A DNA stretch of 64,000 bases from Botrytis cinerea B05.10 (GCF_000143535.2 NC_037312.1:62001-126000); one strand, 5' to 3'. Shown: positions 1 to 11,538, numbered from the stretch's first letter. Translations and numbers: made by a program. The notes: generated from the letters alone by a model not told the origin.

Positions 1-124
1 CTTATCATGAAACTACGTATCCAGTATTGTCATACAAGCCCAGGGTATCTTAATGACTCCTAATAACTCCCAATAAGACTACCACCAATTGTAATGTAGT
101 ATTAATCAACTGATCGTAGTATAA

Positions 125-1507
125 TCAACGCAATTCAGGCTCAGACATAAATCCAGGCTCGCTCAAACCACTTAGGTTTGGCATCTTGTGTTCACCCATT
201 CTTGCCTGCGTGAAGTCTTTCCAGAATTGATCATCATTGCCGAAATCTCCATGCTTCAAATCGTCGTCAGGCCCTCCAAATTCATTCGGATCAATTGAAG
301 AGCAGGTGTCATCCTCCTCCTCACCGAGATATGATGGCGGAGGAGACTCATGACGTTCATCATGAGAATATATCTTCAGCCCACGAACATGTGTATCCTT
401 GCCATTCTGGTGATTTTCCAACACCTTAACTTGAATAATGAATGCGCGAAGTGTTTTTCCATCTGAACCTCCTCCTACGTGATCAAGGTTGACGTCAATC
501 CAGCCTTTCGGTTGAACAAACGAGAGTTCAGAGAACGGAATTAGATCGTGGTAGCCTGTGCCCCCAAGCAACTGGATACGTGTTGGAGTGTAAGATTCAT
601 CGGCTTCGAAATCAAGGAATATTCGAATGGCTCGAATTTTGGCGAATTTGGCAAAGTGGATGTTGAGGTAATGAGGCTGGGGTCCATCGGATCTGCAGGT
701 GGGATGGATATGTCAGTAATTGTGCTAGTCTCTTGCCGAGCAGAAAGGAGAAGTAAAGACGAGCAGGTATATAATTCCTTACTGCCAAAACAAATTTGTG
801 TCGTCGTCCCGAAGTGCAAGAACTCCACAGCCAGGCTTACTACTAGAAACAGTCCAGCTAGCCAAATTTCCAATCTCCTTCAACCCGAGAGCGGCAGGGT
901 CGAATAATGGTGTATTATCCATGGTAGCTAGATGAGGCGATAAGTTAGATCTGTTATACATAATGAGTGGTGAGTTTGTGCATTGATATTTGGAATGGGA
1001 ATCAAAATACAATCGAATTGCTGTGCTACTGGTGCAAGTTGACCGGTTGGGACTGAGAGAGTGCGAAGTGAGAGCAGACATCTTCGAGTTCAAGAGGTTT
1101 TGGTTCTGATTCTAGTTACGATTTCTGTTGCGATTGCGGTTACTCTTTCCTCTCAATGTGTTGGTGATAAGTGCGGAAAGAAGGGGGAAGCGGGAAAAAT
1201 GGAATGATTCGAACAAACCTTCAACTGCGACATCTTCCAAACCTATATCCTCGTCCAAGTTTTCTAGATCTTCAATGGCAGGATCGCCTTCAGACTCATC
1301 CTCTCCGTCATCGTCTCCTTCACTCAAATCTTCTGTGCCTGTGGTTGAATCGTGTTCATCTTGTGCATCTCCCCCCAATGATAACATGCCCTGGACGGGA
1401 GTAACATTATTTTGATCGAATGGATTGGCGGTACGTCTTCTCCTAGTATTGTTATCAATCCCGAAATGCTCTTGATAATTGACAGTAGGAGTATGTGATG
1501 GAGGCAT
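125..1507 (-). CDS. APC10: Anaphase-promoting complex subunit 10 (Doc1/APC10)
   Basis: Processivity subunit of the anaphase-promoting complex ubiquitin ligase; its DOC/galactose-binding-like fold helps capture degron substrates in the nucleus. Three exons fit: 1507-1219, 927-783 and 692-125, total 1002 nt and 333 residues, all joins in frame. The intron 928-1218 uses GTTTGT/TAG and 693-782 uses GTAAGG/CAG. DOC-family motifs are clear: LGxxASWxxSSxKPGxGVxxLRDDxxxxFWQSDGxQPH across the second join, then IQLLGGTGYHDLI and the signature KVLENHQNGKDTHVRGLKI. An ATG at 1507 gives an acidic, disordered N-terminal extension of about 95 residues (runs of E, D, S) before the DOC domain and a C-terminal acidic tail. 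The first exon join is inferred; an alternative is a shorter protein starting in exon 2 (MDNTPLFDP). Confidence 0.88.
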
Positions 1508-3052
1508 TGTCAACAAATTGGCAAGGTCGTCATCAATGTTGAATTACAAAGTCTCTGATTCAACGCGAGGCTCAAGCTAGCTAGCAAACATGTGAACAAT
1601 TGTATAGTTATTTATTTTGCGTAATTTATCTTCACACCGCTTACTATTTATGGACACCGCCTCCATTCCTGTCGAGCCGCACGAGTCCCGGTACTCGAAT
1701 ATTTAATGGTGATTTGAATATATCACGTGCCTATCTTCTTCGATCGATATCCTTCCGAGCGAGCATCTTTCATTGCCACAGTACAAACATATTTAGCAAA
1801 TCTCTACTGCAAGATTTAGCTGTCTTTGTTCTGCATGTGTCATAGACATGTGGCCATATATACATTTTTACTATTCTTGTCTCCTGGTGGCGGTTTTTAT
1901 AGGGAGAGAGTCGTCCTGATCAAACCCAGGTCCCAGGGTTCGAATTTGAATGAGAAGTGCCTTTTCTTAGAATTTTGAAAACTGGTTGTCTCAAAAGAAG
2001 CTTTCCAATCTTGTTAGAAAATAAGGTTTCAGAACTTCAAGAATTCAACACACGAGCTTTCAAAGAAGCCTTTCACTGCCTCCACGAAAAGATGACTGCA
2101 TAACCTCTTTCCTTAGCATAAACAATGTTGGCACTTTACACACACATGTCCCGTCAGATCACCAACAACAAATCTTTTGAATTGCACCAAGCTTCATCAA
2201 CAGAAGAAGTACAAGTATTCATACCTCCCAAGACTTGGTACACTGCTCCTCAACCGAACCGAACCGACGATTCCAACATAGCCGAGTTCAGGAGCGCATG
2301 TCGAATGCTAGCATTAAACGTCTAGTCAATGCCCGTGCATTTGAGATATGTGATGAGTTCTCAATGGACACCCCTTATGTTGCTTTAGCTGTCAAATGCC
2401 CATACCTAGTTCTCTCATCCCATCTCATGCTAGACCTAACGTCCTGCTCCAGAGGACTCGGATTTGTTACAAGAGAGCCACTTGGTATGCTGTTATATTC
2501 GCCAAGCTCATTGCACAGCTTGATTATCTCAAATAACCTATGTGCCCTCGGAGATACATCATCTCCATTCGAGTGCCGGAGCCAAAGATTTTGTCTAGAT
2601 TGTTAGTTGCCTCCGTCCTCCGGGTTCCAGATTGCAACATTCAAACTACTATACACTATACTTCACTTCGTCGACATTACTCATATCGATCCAATTAAGT
2701 TTGATAGACCAAAGAGGCAGTGATCATAGGATCCGAACAAACTCCGATGATCCATTCATTTTGTCAAATGATCATTGGGTGAACATGTGGAAATATGGCA
2801 AGTGAAATCTCGACTGCCGCGAAACCGGGGACCTGGAATCTTTCAAAATGACGTTGGCTTGAGTTCGAAAAGTGCGGCACTCGAGTAAGTATTTATACGT
2901 AGGTACAGTACTCATTCGCGTTGTTCACGAAATCAGATAATACTTTTTCTCTTCTTTGCATTGGTAACGTCCCCTCATTTCCATATCCACAAAACCCCAC
3001 ACGACTGCGATTCTTTCCCATCTCGAAATACTGAACTTATAATCAATTGGTA
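1508..3052. other. Intergenic, with an unresolved coding-like patch
   Basis: No gene could be established here. On the plus strand, 2125-2322 (true ATG) and 2327-2606 lie in different frames and each has coding-like composition, with residues such as EEVQVFIPPKTWY and ICDEFSMDTPYVALAVKCPY. I found no pair of splice sites that joins them in frame. They may be two exons of a small gene or a decayed one. The rest of the interval is AT-rich promoter sequence for the flanking genes. Confidence 0.35.
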
Positions 3053-3411
3053 ATGTCTACTATTGTACCCGGCCTTAAAAAGTAAGTAAATGAATATTCT
3101 CTTATCATATCACACTACAAGGGCTTTCTCATCTAGTCAATTGTTCTACATATGAAAACGTCATACTAACTCGGCTCAGACTCAAAGAACGTCGAGCTCA
3201 CGCCAAAGAGCTTCGAGGTCAATCAAATGAATTACACAAGTGCTATCAAGATATGAAAGCCGTGGACGATCGATATAACAAAACTCAAACATATCATTTA
3301 GACCAATTCACATACACGAATGGAGATGCAGAAAAAATACAAAATCTACGTACCGCGATACCACAAGAGATAGAAATAAGGCCTTCAAGTGATTCATCGG
3401 CACGCCCATGA
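3053..3411 (+). CDS. Small two-exon gene, unknown function
   Basis: Exon 1 (3053-3081) begins at an ATG reading MSTIVPGLKK. A GTAAGT donor at 3082, a TACTAAC branch site near 3165 and a CTCAG acceptor ending at 3179 are textbook. Exon 2 (3180-3411) continues in frame to TGA, giving 86 residues. The product is polar and lysine-rich with a probable helix (LKERRAHAKELRGQSNELHK), no signal peptide and no membrane segment. I do not recognise a family. The frame starting at ATG 3408, overlapping the stop, is also coding-like (MKKTEPRCGRDDLGEF, to TAG at 3535), so the true protein may be longer through a missed splice or a one-base indel. Support is splice signals and open frame only. Confidence 0.45.
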
Positions 3412-3986
3412 AGAAAACGGAACCGCGATGTGGTCGTGATGATCTCGGTGAATTCATGAGAAATGACTCTCGTTTGAAGCATACAAGTCAACTTCATGAA
3501 CAAGGAATGTCTTTGGATTGGGAGCCGGATCGTTAGGCGAATTATGTTGATCCCAGTTCATCGTTTGCGAAGAGGTCGAGTCGAATTTGGGATAGTTATG
3601 GGTACTTCAAGGTGATACAATGGGCATTTATACAGCATTGTCACTCCCTGGTGTTAAATTTGGAGTCTACGGTTAGCATCGCAGCGATTGGTGGCTGGAG
3701 CAGGCGGAATTTTGACAGAGCGCACTTCATAGTTCTCTCTGCATTTAGAATAATCTGTATATTAAATCGTTATTGAAAAATCATCTTTCATGATCAAGTA
3801 AACTGCCAGCAGCCTATGTTTCTACGTCTTTTCCTTTCCTCTCCCGACTCTATCCGACGAGTACTCGAGATTTCCTCAAGCCATTGGTATCATACAAAGC
3901 CTCCAATCCGCAATAGAACGCCATATAATGTATTTCGATCGTGTAACGTTTGTCGATGAAACTCCAGTCGACTATCCCCAAGCACT
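3412..3986. other. Convergent 3' intergenic region
   Basis: Lies between the 3' ends of two convergent small genes. Apart from the coding-like frame 3408-3535 noted with the upstream gene, I see only AT-rich sequence. Confidence 0.4.
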
Positions 3987-4444
3987 TCAAACCGCACACA
4001 TCCAGAGGTGATTTTCGTCCATTAGCCCCTTCATCTTTGCGGTTGTGTCCGCCATCCCCAACGCCACGTCGTATTGTGCTTGCTGTTGTCTTGTCTTTTC
4101 CGTATCTTTATTCTTAATTTCCATCAACAACTCGCTCTGATATTGCCATCTAAGAACGTTCCACTGCGCTGGTACATTTTTGGGTATCCTGTTCTCTTTT
4201 AAGATCGCAGGTTTACTGTCAAAAAATGCTTGGTCAGTTTAGCTATTTCTCTACCGTTCACAATTTTCTCTCGTTTCTCTTTCTACCTCTAGCCCAATTT
4301 GTATTCGAGTATGGAGGACTAAAGGGACACTGGGGAGTATGGTACTAACTTCAATTCTTCCTCATTGGCCCAACGATTTGTGAACCTTCCAAGAGAGAAC
4401 CTGGCAAACTTCGCGATATGCGGAGTGAAAGTATGTACAACCAT
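3987..4444 (-). CDS. Small conserved-looking protein, possible mitochondrial presequence
   Basis: Two exons, 4444-4350 and 4215-3987, joined across an intron with a GTTAGT donor and a TTTTTTGACAG acceptor, give 107 residues. The ATG at 4444 has an excellent context (ACCATGG). The N-terminus (MVVHTFTPHIAKFARFSLGR) is rich in Arg, Lys, Ser and Phe, lacks acidic residues and would form an amphipathic helix, as in mitochondrial targeting peptides. The rest is helical and charged (PAQWNVLRWQYQSELLMEI, then KTRQQQAQYD) with no membrane segment. It looks like a small soluble mitochondrial protein, but I do not recognise the family. The splice join restores one uninterrupted frame, which is the main evidence that the gene is real. 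Confidence 0.6.
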
Positions 4445-5270
4445 GGTTCCGTCTGTATCTTGATGTCTTAATGGATGCGGTTGGTTGCGATAGAGGGGTG
4501 GTTGATTTGTGTATGACAAGATGGACAAAGTAAAATAGGCAAGGCAAGTCAGCGCAGCGCGCTCCGGATGGGTGAGTTACTCTGCCAACAATGGAGTATG
4601 CGGACGGAACTATGGAATTGAACGATACAAAGGAAAGAAAGGAAAGGAAGGGAAGTGTAGGGACAAAGCACACATAAATACTACCTCCACAGGTCACTAC
4701 CGGCCATCTACTCCACAGAAGATATCTGCCCTACCGAGATTCATCTTAAACCGCGCAATTTCACCAACGAGGCAGTTATGCAGTTATGCAGTGGAGCAAG
4801 GAGAACAATTCACAATTTCAACCACGCTCCATCAAGCCTAAAACATAGTGGAGAAAAAGGGCTGACACTAGTCGCATCATATTCGGTAGGTCCAACCTAG
4901 AATACCAACAATTGTTCTTTGGCTCCACTCTGCCTCTGGGCGGTATTCTTGGGGCGGTTCTCAACGGGATTGGACCCGAAAAGATGTGATCCATAATTCG
5001 ACCGAAGCCGCAACTCGCTCCACGCTGATAGTCAAACACGCCAAAGTCATGCTTTCAATCAACCTGTTCTTTTTCTGATTCGTGGCAGACATCTGGACCA
5101 CCGTGATCTTCAATTCGTAAATTCGCTTCTTGTCGGCTTAGAACAATTTAGGTTATCGACCAACTAAGAAGATAACAGTGCAAGGTGGCTAAGTAATATT
5201 GTGAACATTATCGTGCTCACATAATGCAAAACCCCTCTTGATAGATAAGTGATTTACCACATGCTTTTAC
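4445..5270. other. Intergenic, nothing recognised
   Basis: Contains only short open frames in both strands with no splice logic I could follow and no recognisable motif. A short purine-rich run (AAAGGAAAGAAAGGAAAGG-like) lies near 4629-4655. Confidence 0.4.
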
Positions 5271-5274
5271 ATAC

Positions 5275-5990
5275 TGAGGTATGTTGCCTCCAGCAAGGAG
5301 TTTTCTTACCACATCGAGCAAATGTGAGTAATGTCGAAAAGTTGTGCTGGCGTTTCAGATGCTTACCAACATTCCCACTGGTTTATGTGCAGAAACGTGG
5401 CTGGTTTGCTTCGTGATGTTCTGAGTATGTAACTTGGTCAAGTGGAGGAAGACCGCCAACACCGATATATTTGGCCATTGCAATCTCAATTCAATATTGG
5501 CATGCTCGAGTCTATCGACAATAAACTTCTCTGATTCAAGGGCCGATAGTACCTTGGTGAAGGGCGTATTATCGTTGGCACAGGACGCTGCTTTCTCTCA
5601 ATTCTTCAATCTGCGTTGAAGAAATCTTTCCAAGGCCAACATCACCACGAAATCTTCTGTACAAAAGAAAATGCTCTTGTCTTGTGCCCTGGGTATGGGC
5701 CGCAAAGCAAAAGCATGCATATTGAAGTTGTTACACTTTCCCAGTAACGTCGGTAGCTTAATAGTGAAAACTATTCCTTTGAAGTTCTCGGCGGTGGGAT
5801 CGAAGATAACACTGTTGAATACGACGAGGTGGTGTATGGGGGCACTGATGACCTGCGGAAGCCTGCAGAAGTTTCGAAATCTGGTCGGCCTACCCTATTT
5901 GCAGACTAATCTTACCGGAGCAAGCAGAAGGACTTTGATTTGAACCCACGATACCGCTTCACCAATCTGTGACGCTTCGCTGGCTTTCCT
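5275..5990 (+). pseudogene. Decayed protein-coding gene with several in-frame stops
   Basis: One reading frame keeps protein-like composition over about 650 nt but is interrupted by TAA, TGA and TAG codons. Upstream of a possible intron (GTGAGT donor near 5324, TGTGCAG acceptor near 5392) the frame reads KEFSYHIEQ. It then reads NVAGLLRDVLSM (stop), GQVEEDRQHRYIWPL, FKGR (stop), YLGEGRIIVGTGRCFLSILQ, CPGYGPQSKSMHIEV (stops), SENYSFEVLGGGIEDNTVEY and DLRKPAEVSKSGRPTLFAD (stop). Stops at positions that could have been CAA, CGA or CAG fit C-to-T decay as in repeat-induced point mutation, but I cannot prove that. The family is not recognised. Confidence 0.4.
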
Positions 5991-6554
5991 GAGACTGCTG
6001 TCGTGGAGGCAGAATGATTAAACATATCTTCAGTCAATATTTTGAGAGATTGGTAGGCAATACGAAGAAGCGATGTTGATGAGTTCTATCTGATCTCATA
6101 TTGGTCATAGTCTTGAAAAGTCCGGATTGTGCAACGGGATACTAGGTGAGTAATAAATGAAGCATGAATATTTTTAAATTCCAGAATTCAATGAACACGA
6201 GATGAGTTGAAAGCGACCTCGAGGCCAAATCTTGCCGCAAACGTCATGTGATTTGATCGATAAAACAAGAGCTTAGGTAATCACCGTCATCTTGCAACTC
6301 ATAGTTTCCGGCGTGTCTGGATAAATACTCTATGAGCTTCAACAATCGCATCACAAAGCTCGCAAGCAAGTAATCTCACAACGAATACCTGCTATCTTCT
6401 TACTGGCATTTCGTCTTCGATACATCTCAATATAAAGAATCGGTATCTTCTAACTCGACATAGATTACGGACTTGTTCGATAAAGGAGAATACTTGAAAC
6501 CATCGTCCGTCCATCTGGAATCCGGTGTATTCCACGATATTCTGACAAACCATC
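5991..6554. other. ATG27 upstream region
   Basis: AT-rich leader region of ATG27. It holds a TATA-like TATAAAG at 6432-6438 and the ATG at 6473, which opens a short overlapping frame in another phase that may act as an upstream ORF. No other gene is seen. Confidence 0.35.
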
Positions 6555-7752
6555 ATGCGTCTTCACAACCTCCCCACCGAGACCGCATTTCTATCAACCC
6601 TCCTCTTTCCACTTCTTTCCTCCGCGCTCGGAAATCTAGACTGTACGAACATAGTTGTCGACAAAAAGCCGTTCAATTTGGAAGCTTTAGGGGGGCCACG
6701 GTCGGCATTACACAGTGTTGAAGATTATGTTGGTGAAGCAAAAGGATGGACGAATACGACATACACAATCGATCTTTGTAACCCTATAGTCAAGAAGGGG
6801 TTCTATGAGTGTCCAGGTGGGACAAGAGGTAATGTCTCTCCTTGTTTCAGATCTTGTTAGACCTTAGCCACGAGCCAATCCAACGTGTGTTACTCGGAAA
6901 GTCTTGATTCACTAATATCCATGATGGAATAGTTTGTGGTATAACACATGTTATCAATGAAGAAGAAGGATCAGACGCGACACAACAGATCGTTCCGTTT
7001 GCAGGCGAACTGCAAAATTATGGCGGAGGTCCTCTCGATGCTAAAGTGGAACGGCTTAGCAACTCCAAAGCTCATTCGGACGCCGACAAAGAAGGATTAC
7101 GTGTAGAGTTAAACGGCGGCTTTATCGTACAAGGGAAGATCAAGAGACCACAAAAGGCTATTGTGGAATTTATTTGCGATGCGAATAGGACCGGACTGGA
7201 AAATCTGTGGGTACCACCAGAGCCGAAAAACAAGCAGAAGGATGAGGAGAAGCTCAAAGAGAGGGAGAAAGAAGGTAATGATGATGAAGTGATTGGAGTA
7301 CCAGGTAACGATTCGAGTCTTCAATTTGTTAGGTTGGATAAGGATAAAGGCGATGCAGATATCTTAAGATTGACTTGGCGCACAAAGTATGCATGTGAGG
7401 ATGGACCAAAGGATGATGGTGATGACAAGAAAAGTTCGCACTGGGGCTTTTTTACTTGGTTCATAATTGTGTATGCTTCCCCGTTCCCCGTTCCCTTTTC
7501 TGTTTTTTTTTTTTTCAGGTACAAAAGTGGTGATAGGAGCTGATACTTTTTAACAGTGCATTCCTTTCAACGGCCGCATACTTAATTTTCGGTTCTTGGC
7601 TCAACTACAATAGATATGGCGCTCGTGGGTGGGACCTTCTTCCTCACGGGGATACGATTCGTGACGTTCCATACTTATTGAAGGACTGGTCCAGAAGAGT
7701 TTTGAGCACCGTACAAGGCGGAGGAAGTAGAGGGGGTTATGCGGCAGTATGA
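6555..7752 (+). CDS. ATG27: Autophagy-related protein 27 (type I membrane protein)
   Basis: Atg27 is a single-pass membrane protein that helps Atg9 vesicles move between Golgi, endosome and phagophore. Three exons, 6555-6828, 6933-7470 and 7557-7752, make 335 residues; introns are 104 and 86 nt with GTAATG/TAG and GTATGC/CAG borders. A signal peptide (residues 1-26, cut near SSALG) is followed by a lumenal MRH-like domain with cysteines (LDCTNIVVDKKPFNL, DLCNPIVKKGFYECPGGTR). The middle is lysine- and glutamate-rich (about residues 190-220). One membrane segment (WGFFTWFIIVAFLSTAAYLI) is made by the exon 2-3 join, followed by the family tail GWDLLPHGDTIRDVPYLLKD. Length and order match the fungal family. 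Confidence 0.93.
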
Positions 7753-9774
7753 CATGACCCAAGAGCCTTGGTCATGATCTGAGGGGCAGTCGAGGAGTGG
7801 ATTTTTACATTTATAGGCATTGCAATACTGATAAAGGTTAGCGGAATACAATCGAGAGAGCGACAGGAGTTAGGCATTTCTAGTGGAGGGCATCAATTTT
7901 GTATATCAACTATTATCTTGATTTCTTATTCGGTGTCAATTTTAGTTCTCTCGACCTTCATTTTACAAGCTTTGTCCTCTTATTTGTTCAGGTATTGGCA
8001 CACTGCTTACCGCTGATGCATTTTAAGTCAGGTTGAACAATGATAGCACTCGGCCTGCAAAAAGCTGTCCACTGCTTCATGCCCTTCAATTGTTTGAAGT
8101 CATTTGGACATTGAAAAGATGCCTTTCGCAAGCGTAATTATGCTTTTATTGCAGGACGAAAAGTAATGTCACTCATGTAATCATCTTGCGAGGCCGGTAC
8201 CCAGGCAGTTATGGTAGTTCGAGAAGTCTCGCAATTATCTGACGAGATCAGCATGTTCATCATGGCACACTGCATAAGCTTGGGGGCCATCTGAAAGACC
8301 AGGCATCTTTCATGAGGCTCAAATTTTGGGGCATTGCCCACATCTCGCTTTTATATCTCCATTTCTGGGGTTGATGATACTGGGTTAAACAGATTAATCG
8401 CCCGCACCGTGTAATTTTCTCTGTAAATGCATTGCGGCTCTGCGTCTCAATAAATTCGCGAGCCATTTCTATACCATCAAGAGATAGGCTTTTTGGCTTG
8501 AATACTCTGAAAATCTTGTAAAACTGTGTGCTGACACTTTAGGAGCGGTGGAGATCTTTCCTTTGCGACCACCTAGCACGTCAAAATATCCTATTCATAT
8601 GAATGTCTGGAGCCCTCGGCATATGATCAAAGTTGTTGTGATGCTAAGTTTCATTCATTCTCTCATTGCTATATCTTTATTTGTTTGTTTTTCAATTCTC
8701 TCGTGAACTTTCTCTTTGAACTCGAATTTCGTGCTCCCTATCATCCCTCCTATCCATAACTACCATAACTTCATTGTGACTTGCAGATACCTTCTTGTTA
8801 CTTACTTATGGTATCTGTCAAGTTTGATGGGAGGAATTTGAAAACACTGGAGGGGAAGTAACCTGATTTGACTGTAACTGCGTTGATATCCCTTTCTTCG
8901 TGGTAGACTCTGGTTCTCAAGAGCCAGCTTCTGTAACAATTTTCAATGACCTTCGAGAGGAATTCCAGACCATAAGTTCACATCATTGGCATTATTTTTA
9001 CATAGATGTGACGTATGGAGTTATGATAGATCATCGTATCACCTGTAGTCAAAGGCACTCTGGCAGAATGAGGAGGCACAGAAAACGAGTCGTATCTAGA
9101 GCAGTATTTTTTTAATGGTTTCTACTAGCTCTTTGAGACCATGCCATCTAGTTGGTTAGCCAATTTTCAATGTAAGTCACGGATAAACTTCAACTTGTTT
9201 TCCAGGGCTTTTCTCGTCCGCAATGCCCTTATCTACCGCCACGTATGTTCACGATTGACTAAGTTAATAACCTAAGATCTCGCAAAAGGGCGGTTGCACA
9301 TATATGAGCGACGAATCTATGCATGTAGCTTTTGATTATTTCTCATGATCAAGGCGTCATTCTTACATAATTGTACCTTGGGCCGTGCTGTGATTTTCAA
9401 ACTCGGTCTCGAAGAAAAAATGCCCTAAATCAAAAGGTGCAACTTTTAGGTCAACAAACTGGGCAATTTTATAATCAGCATATCTGCAGTCATCATTTCC
9501 TTCTGTTGCAGTAATGTAGTGATCATTCGTAATGGGCGATTTCCAAAAAAAAAATTGAGCTGTTTGCCTGCAGCCTTGTCAATCAATCTGGCATGCGTCG
9601 CTTGAAAAGAACGCCCCAAAAAGGCCGCCGAGTACAAATGCCCCAATTGCCCCATTGATTAACAAGAAATCATCCCGATCTTTGCCCTTTTCAAGTCAAT
9701 TATAAGAAGTCATCAAAGAACTGCGTGAGAATCCATCCAACTCATTCATTCTTGCATACCAAACGAAAAGATCT
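7753..9774. other. 2 kb intergenic interval with a weak minus-strand open frame
   Basis: No gene established. On the minus strand 8466-8380 begins with a true ATG (MAREFIETQSRNAFTEK), and 8347-8138 in another frame reads KRDVGNAPKFEPHERCLVF then MNMLISSDNCETSRTTITAW to a stop. The frames cannot be joined with canonical sites, so this may be a decayed gene. On the plus strand 8900-9115 looks mildly coding (EPASVTIFNDLREEFQ) but lacks an ATG. An A-run lies at 9546-9554. Confidence 0.35.
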
Positions 9775-10698
9775 ATGGACATCAAGCAATCGACACCCTT
9801 CACAATGCCAAAATCAAATCAATCATTGTCGTCATCACCTGCCTACATTATTCATGGTGATCCATCTGTAACAAGTAGTGAGATCTTGCCAATGGTGCCG
9901 GTAAACCAGCCAACTACCCCAACTTCTCATGAAAGAGCAGTGGATTCAGCTGCGACGACTCAGCAAGTCGATGCATCAAATTTCACGATAACAGCACCTG
10001 TCAATTCAAATTCTATGGCAGGCTCCAGTAAACCAGGAAGTGCCAAAATTCACCCTGATGAATTGCTTTCAAAGCTTGAGAATGTTATCCAGCAGCTAGA
10101 GTCGTCCCAGGAAGAACGTCTCATTACACGGCTTGAGAATGTTCTATCACGCCAGGCAGAGGCAAATTCAAGTTTGTCAAATGAGAAGACAGACACCAGA
10201 GAACCAATTAAGCTTAAAGATGCAGTTGGGAGACGCTTCAGCTTCCCTTATCACCGATGTGAGACCTGGGCAGTAAGTAGAATTGAGCTCCTCCTATTTC
10301 TCTATCAAAATAGTTAACATCTTCAGGGAATCTCAGAACTTATCAAAGCAGCATTTCTTCATGTCGAAATCATTGGCCCACATGTTAGCGAAGGACATTA
10401 CGATATTATGAACCCTGCTGGGGAAGTCATCCTTCCTCAACTCTGGCAATATTATGTTCAGCCTGGATGGGACATCTCCATGTCAATGTGGCCAATTCCT
10501 GGCCCTCCCAAGTCAAGAATTCCGGCACCAACACCGAACACGCCAGTACATGTTATCGTGGATAAAGTACTCAGACCCGCTCCAAACTGCTTTCAGTCGC
10601 ATTATCCACCTAGCTATTCTAGCGATTCGAGTGTTCAGGGGAAAGGGATTCGGGCATTATGGCAAAAAATGAAAGGGATATTCAAGAGTAAACAGTAA
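9775..10698 (+). CDS. Ubiquitin-like-domain protein (ULD_2 type)
   Basis: Two exons, 9775-10272 and 10327-10698, split by a 54-nt intron (GTAAGT, CAG), make 289 residues. Residues 1-100 are Ser/Thr/Pro-rich and disordered. Residues 100-145 look coiled-coil (LLSKLENVIQQLESSQEERL). The second half is the fungal ubiquitin-like domain found in many uncharacterised ascomycete proteins: IKLKDAVGRRFSFPYHRCET, then ISELIKAAFLHVEIIGPHV, EGHYDIMNPAGEVILPQLW and PGWDISMSMWPIPGPPKSR. A basic tail (RALWQKMKGIFKSKQ) ends it. No signal or membrane segment. Family members often accompany NACHT or ankyrin proteins in signalling or incompatibility, but none is adjacent here. The function is unknown. Confidence 0.85.
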
Positions 10699-11438
10699 GT
10701 TCGAGGGGAATTACCTTGACTGAAGATATAAACTAACTTTGCTTGAGCATGATCTGTGACACGAATAGCTGCGAGTCTGTTTATTGTGATTAATTCCTAG
10801 TTCATCATTTTCCGTCAGTTCGAGGTCGGGCGATTTGGTCTTAAAATAAATGAGTTTATTTCGTTCCACAAAAGTTAAGTAACTTCTGGACTGTTTAACT
10901 TCCTAATTATTTAACAATTCGTCATCATTAAGAAATATTCAAGATAAATTTATGTCACCTACCTTTGTGCTTGTAAGTGTCTCAAAGTGGATGGAGTTTA
11001 ATGGAATGGCAGCCAAGGAATCAGTAATTTTGCTAGATATTTCACAATGCTAGATTTTTGATAGTCAAAATTTTACTAGTTTTTCCCTCACAACAAGTCA
11101 GAGCAACCTTCACAATTTTATGATCATTTCGAATGAGCTGAGGGCTCCCTCCAGCGCTCTTTACAACATCGCATGGACTATATTCGAGAACACCGCTCCT
11201 TGTAGGATAAGTAGATGCTGATGCAATGATTCGAGATAGATGCAGCGATTTTATTACCTTTTCTTGATACAAATTACAAAATACTAGGCTTCAGTGCATC
11301 GTTTCATGGTTGTAAGCCATTAGGTCGTACATTGAGCTATATTTCCACCACTACCACCACTTCACCTTTCTAAGTTATCAGTTTCAAAAGTTCATAAGAA
11401 GAACAAACAAACAAATCAATAGAACACCAAAAATATAA
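10699..11438. other. Intergenic, AT-rich
   Basis: No coding logic found. The region is AT-rich 3' flank of the ubiquitin-like-domain gene. Confidence 0.4.
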
Positions 11439-11538
11439 TACTCCGGGTGGGACTTGAACCCACAACTTTCGATGGTCATAATAATCTGATTTCTCAGAAG
11501 AATATAAGATCGACACGCTAACCATTCTAGATGATATT
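11439..11538 (-). pseudogene. tRNA relic, Ile(UAU)-like with intron
   Basis: The reverse strand has a perfect T arm (GTGGG, loop TTCAAGT, CCCAC) followed by a seven-base acceptor half CCGGAGT and discriminator A. Further 5' a five-base anticodon stem TCGAT/ATCGA encloses CTTATA plus about 28 nt that could be an intron, giving anticodon TAT. A D-loop-like AATGGTTAGC is present. The 5' acceptor strand (expected ACTCCGG) and the D-stem do not pair, so the 5' half is eroded and the copy is unlikely to be functional. The isotype is inferred from the loop only. Confidence 0.5.

Noticed and set aside
1128..1415. Plus-strand Ser-rich frame opposite the APC10 first exon
   Set aside because: Reverse complement of the acidic minus-strand exon; no supporting motif or splice sites.
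1923..1960. GGTTCGAATT resembling a tRNA T loop
   Set aside because: No T-stem pairing, acceptor or anticodon arm around it.
8138..8466. Minus-strand pair of frames as a small gene
   Set aside because: The two frames cannot be joined with canonical splice sites of reasonable intron length; kept only as a note in the intergenic entry.
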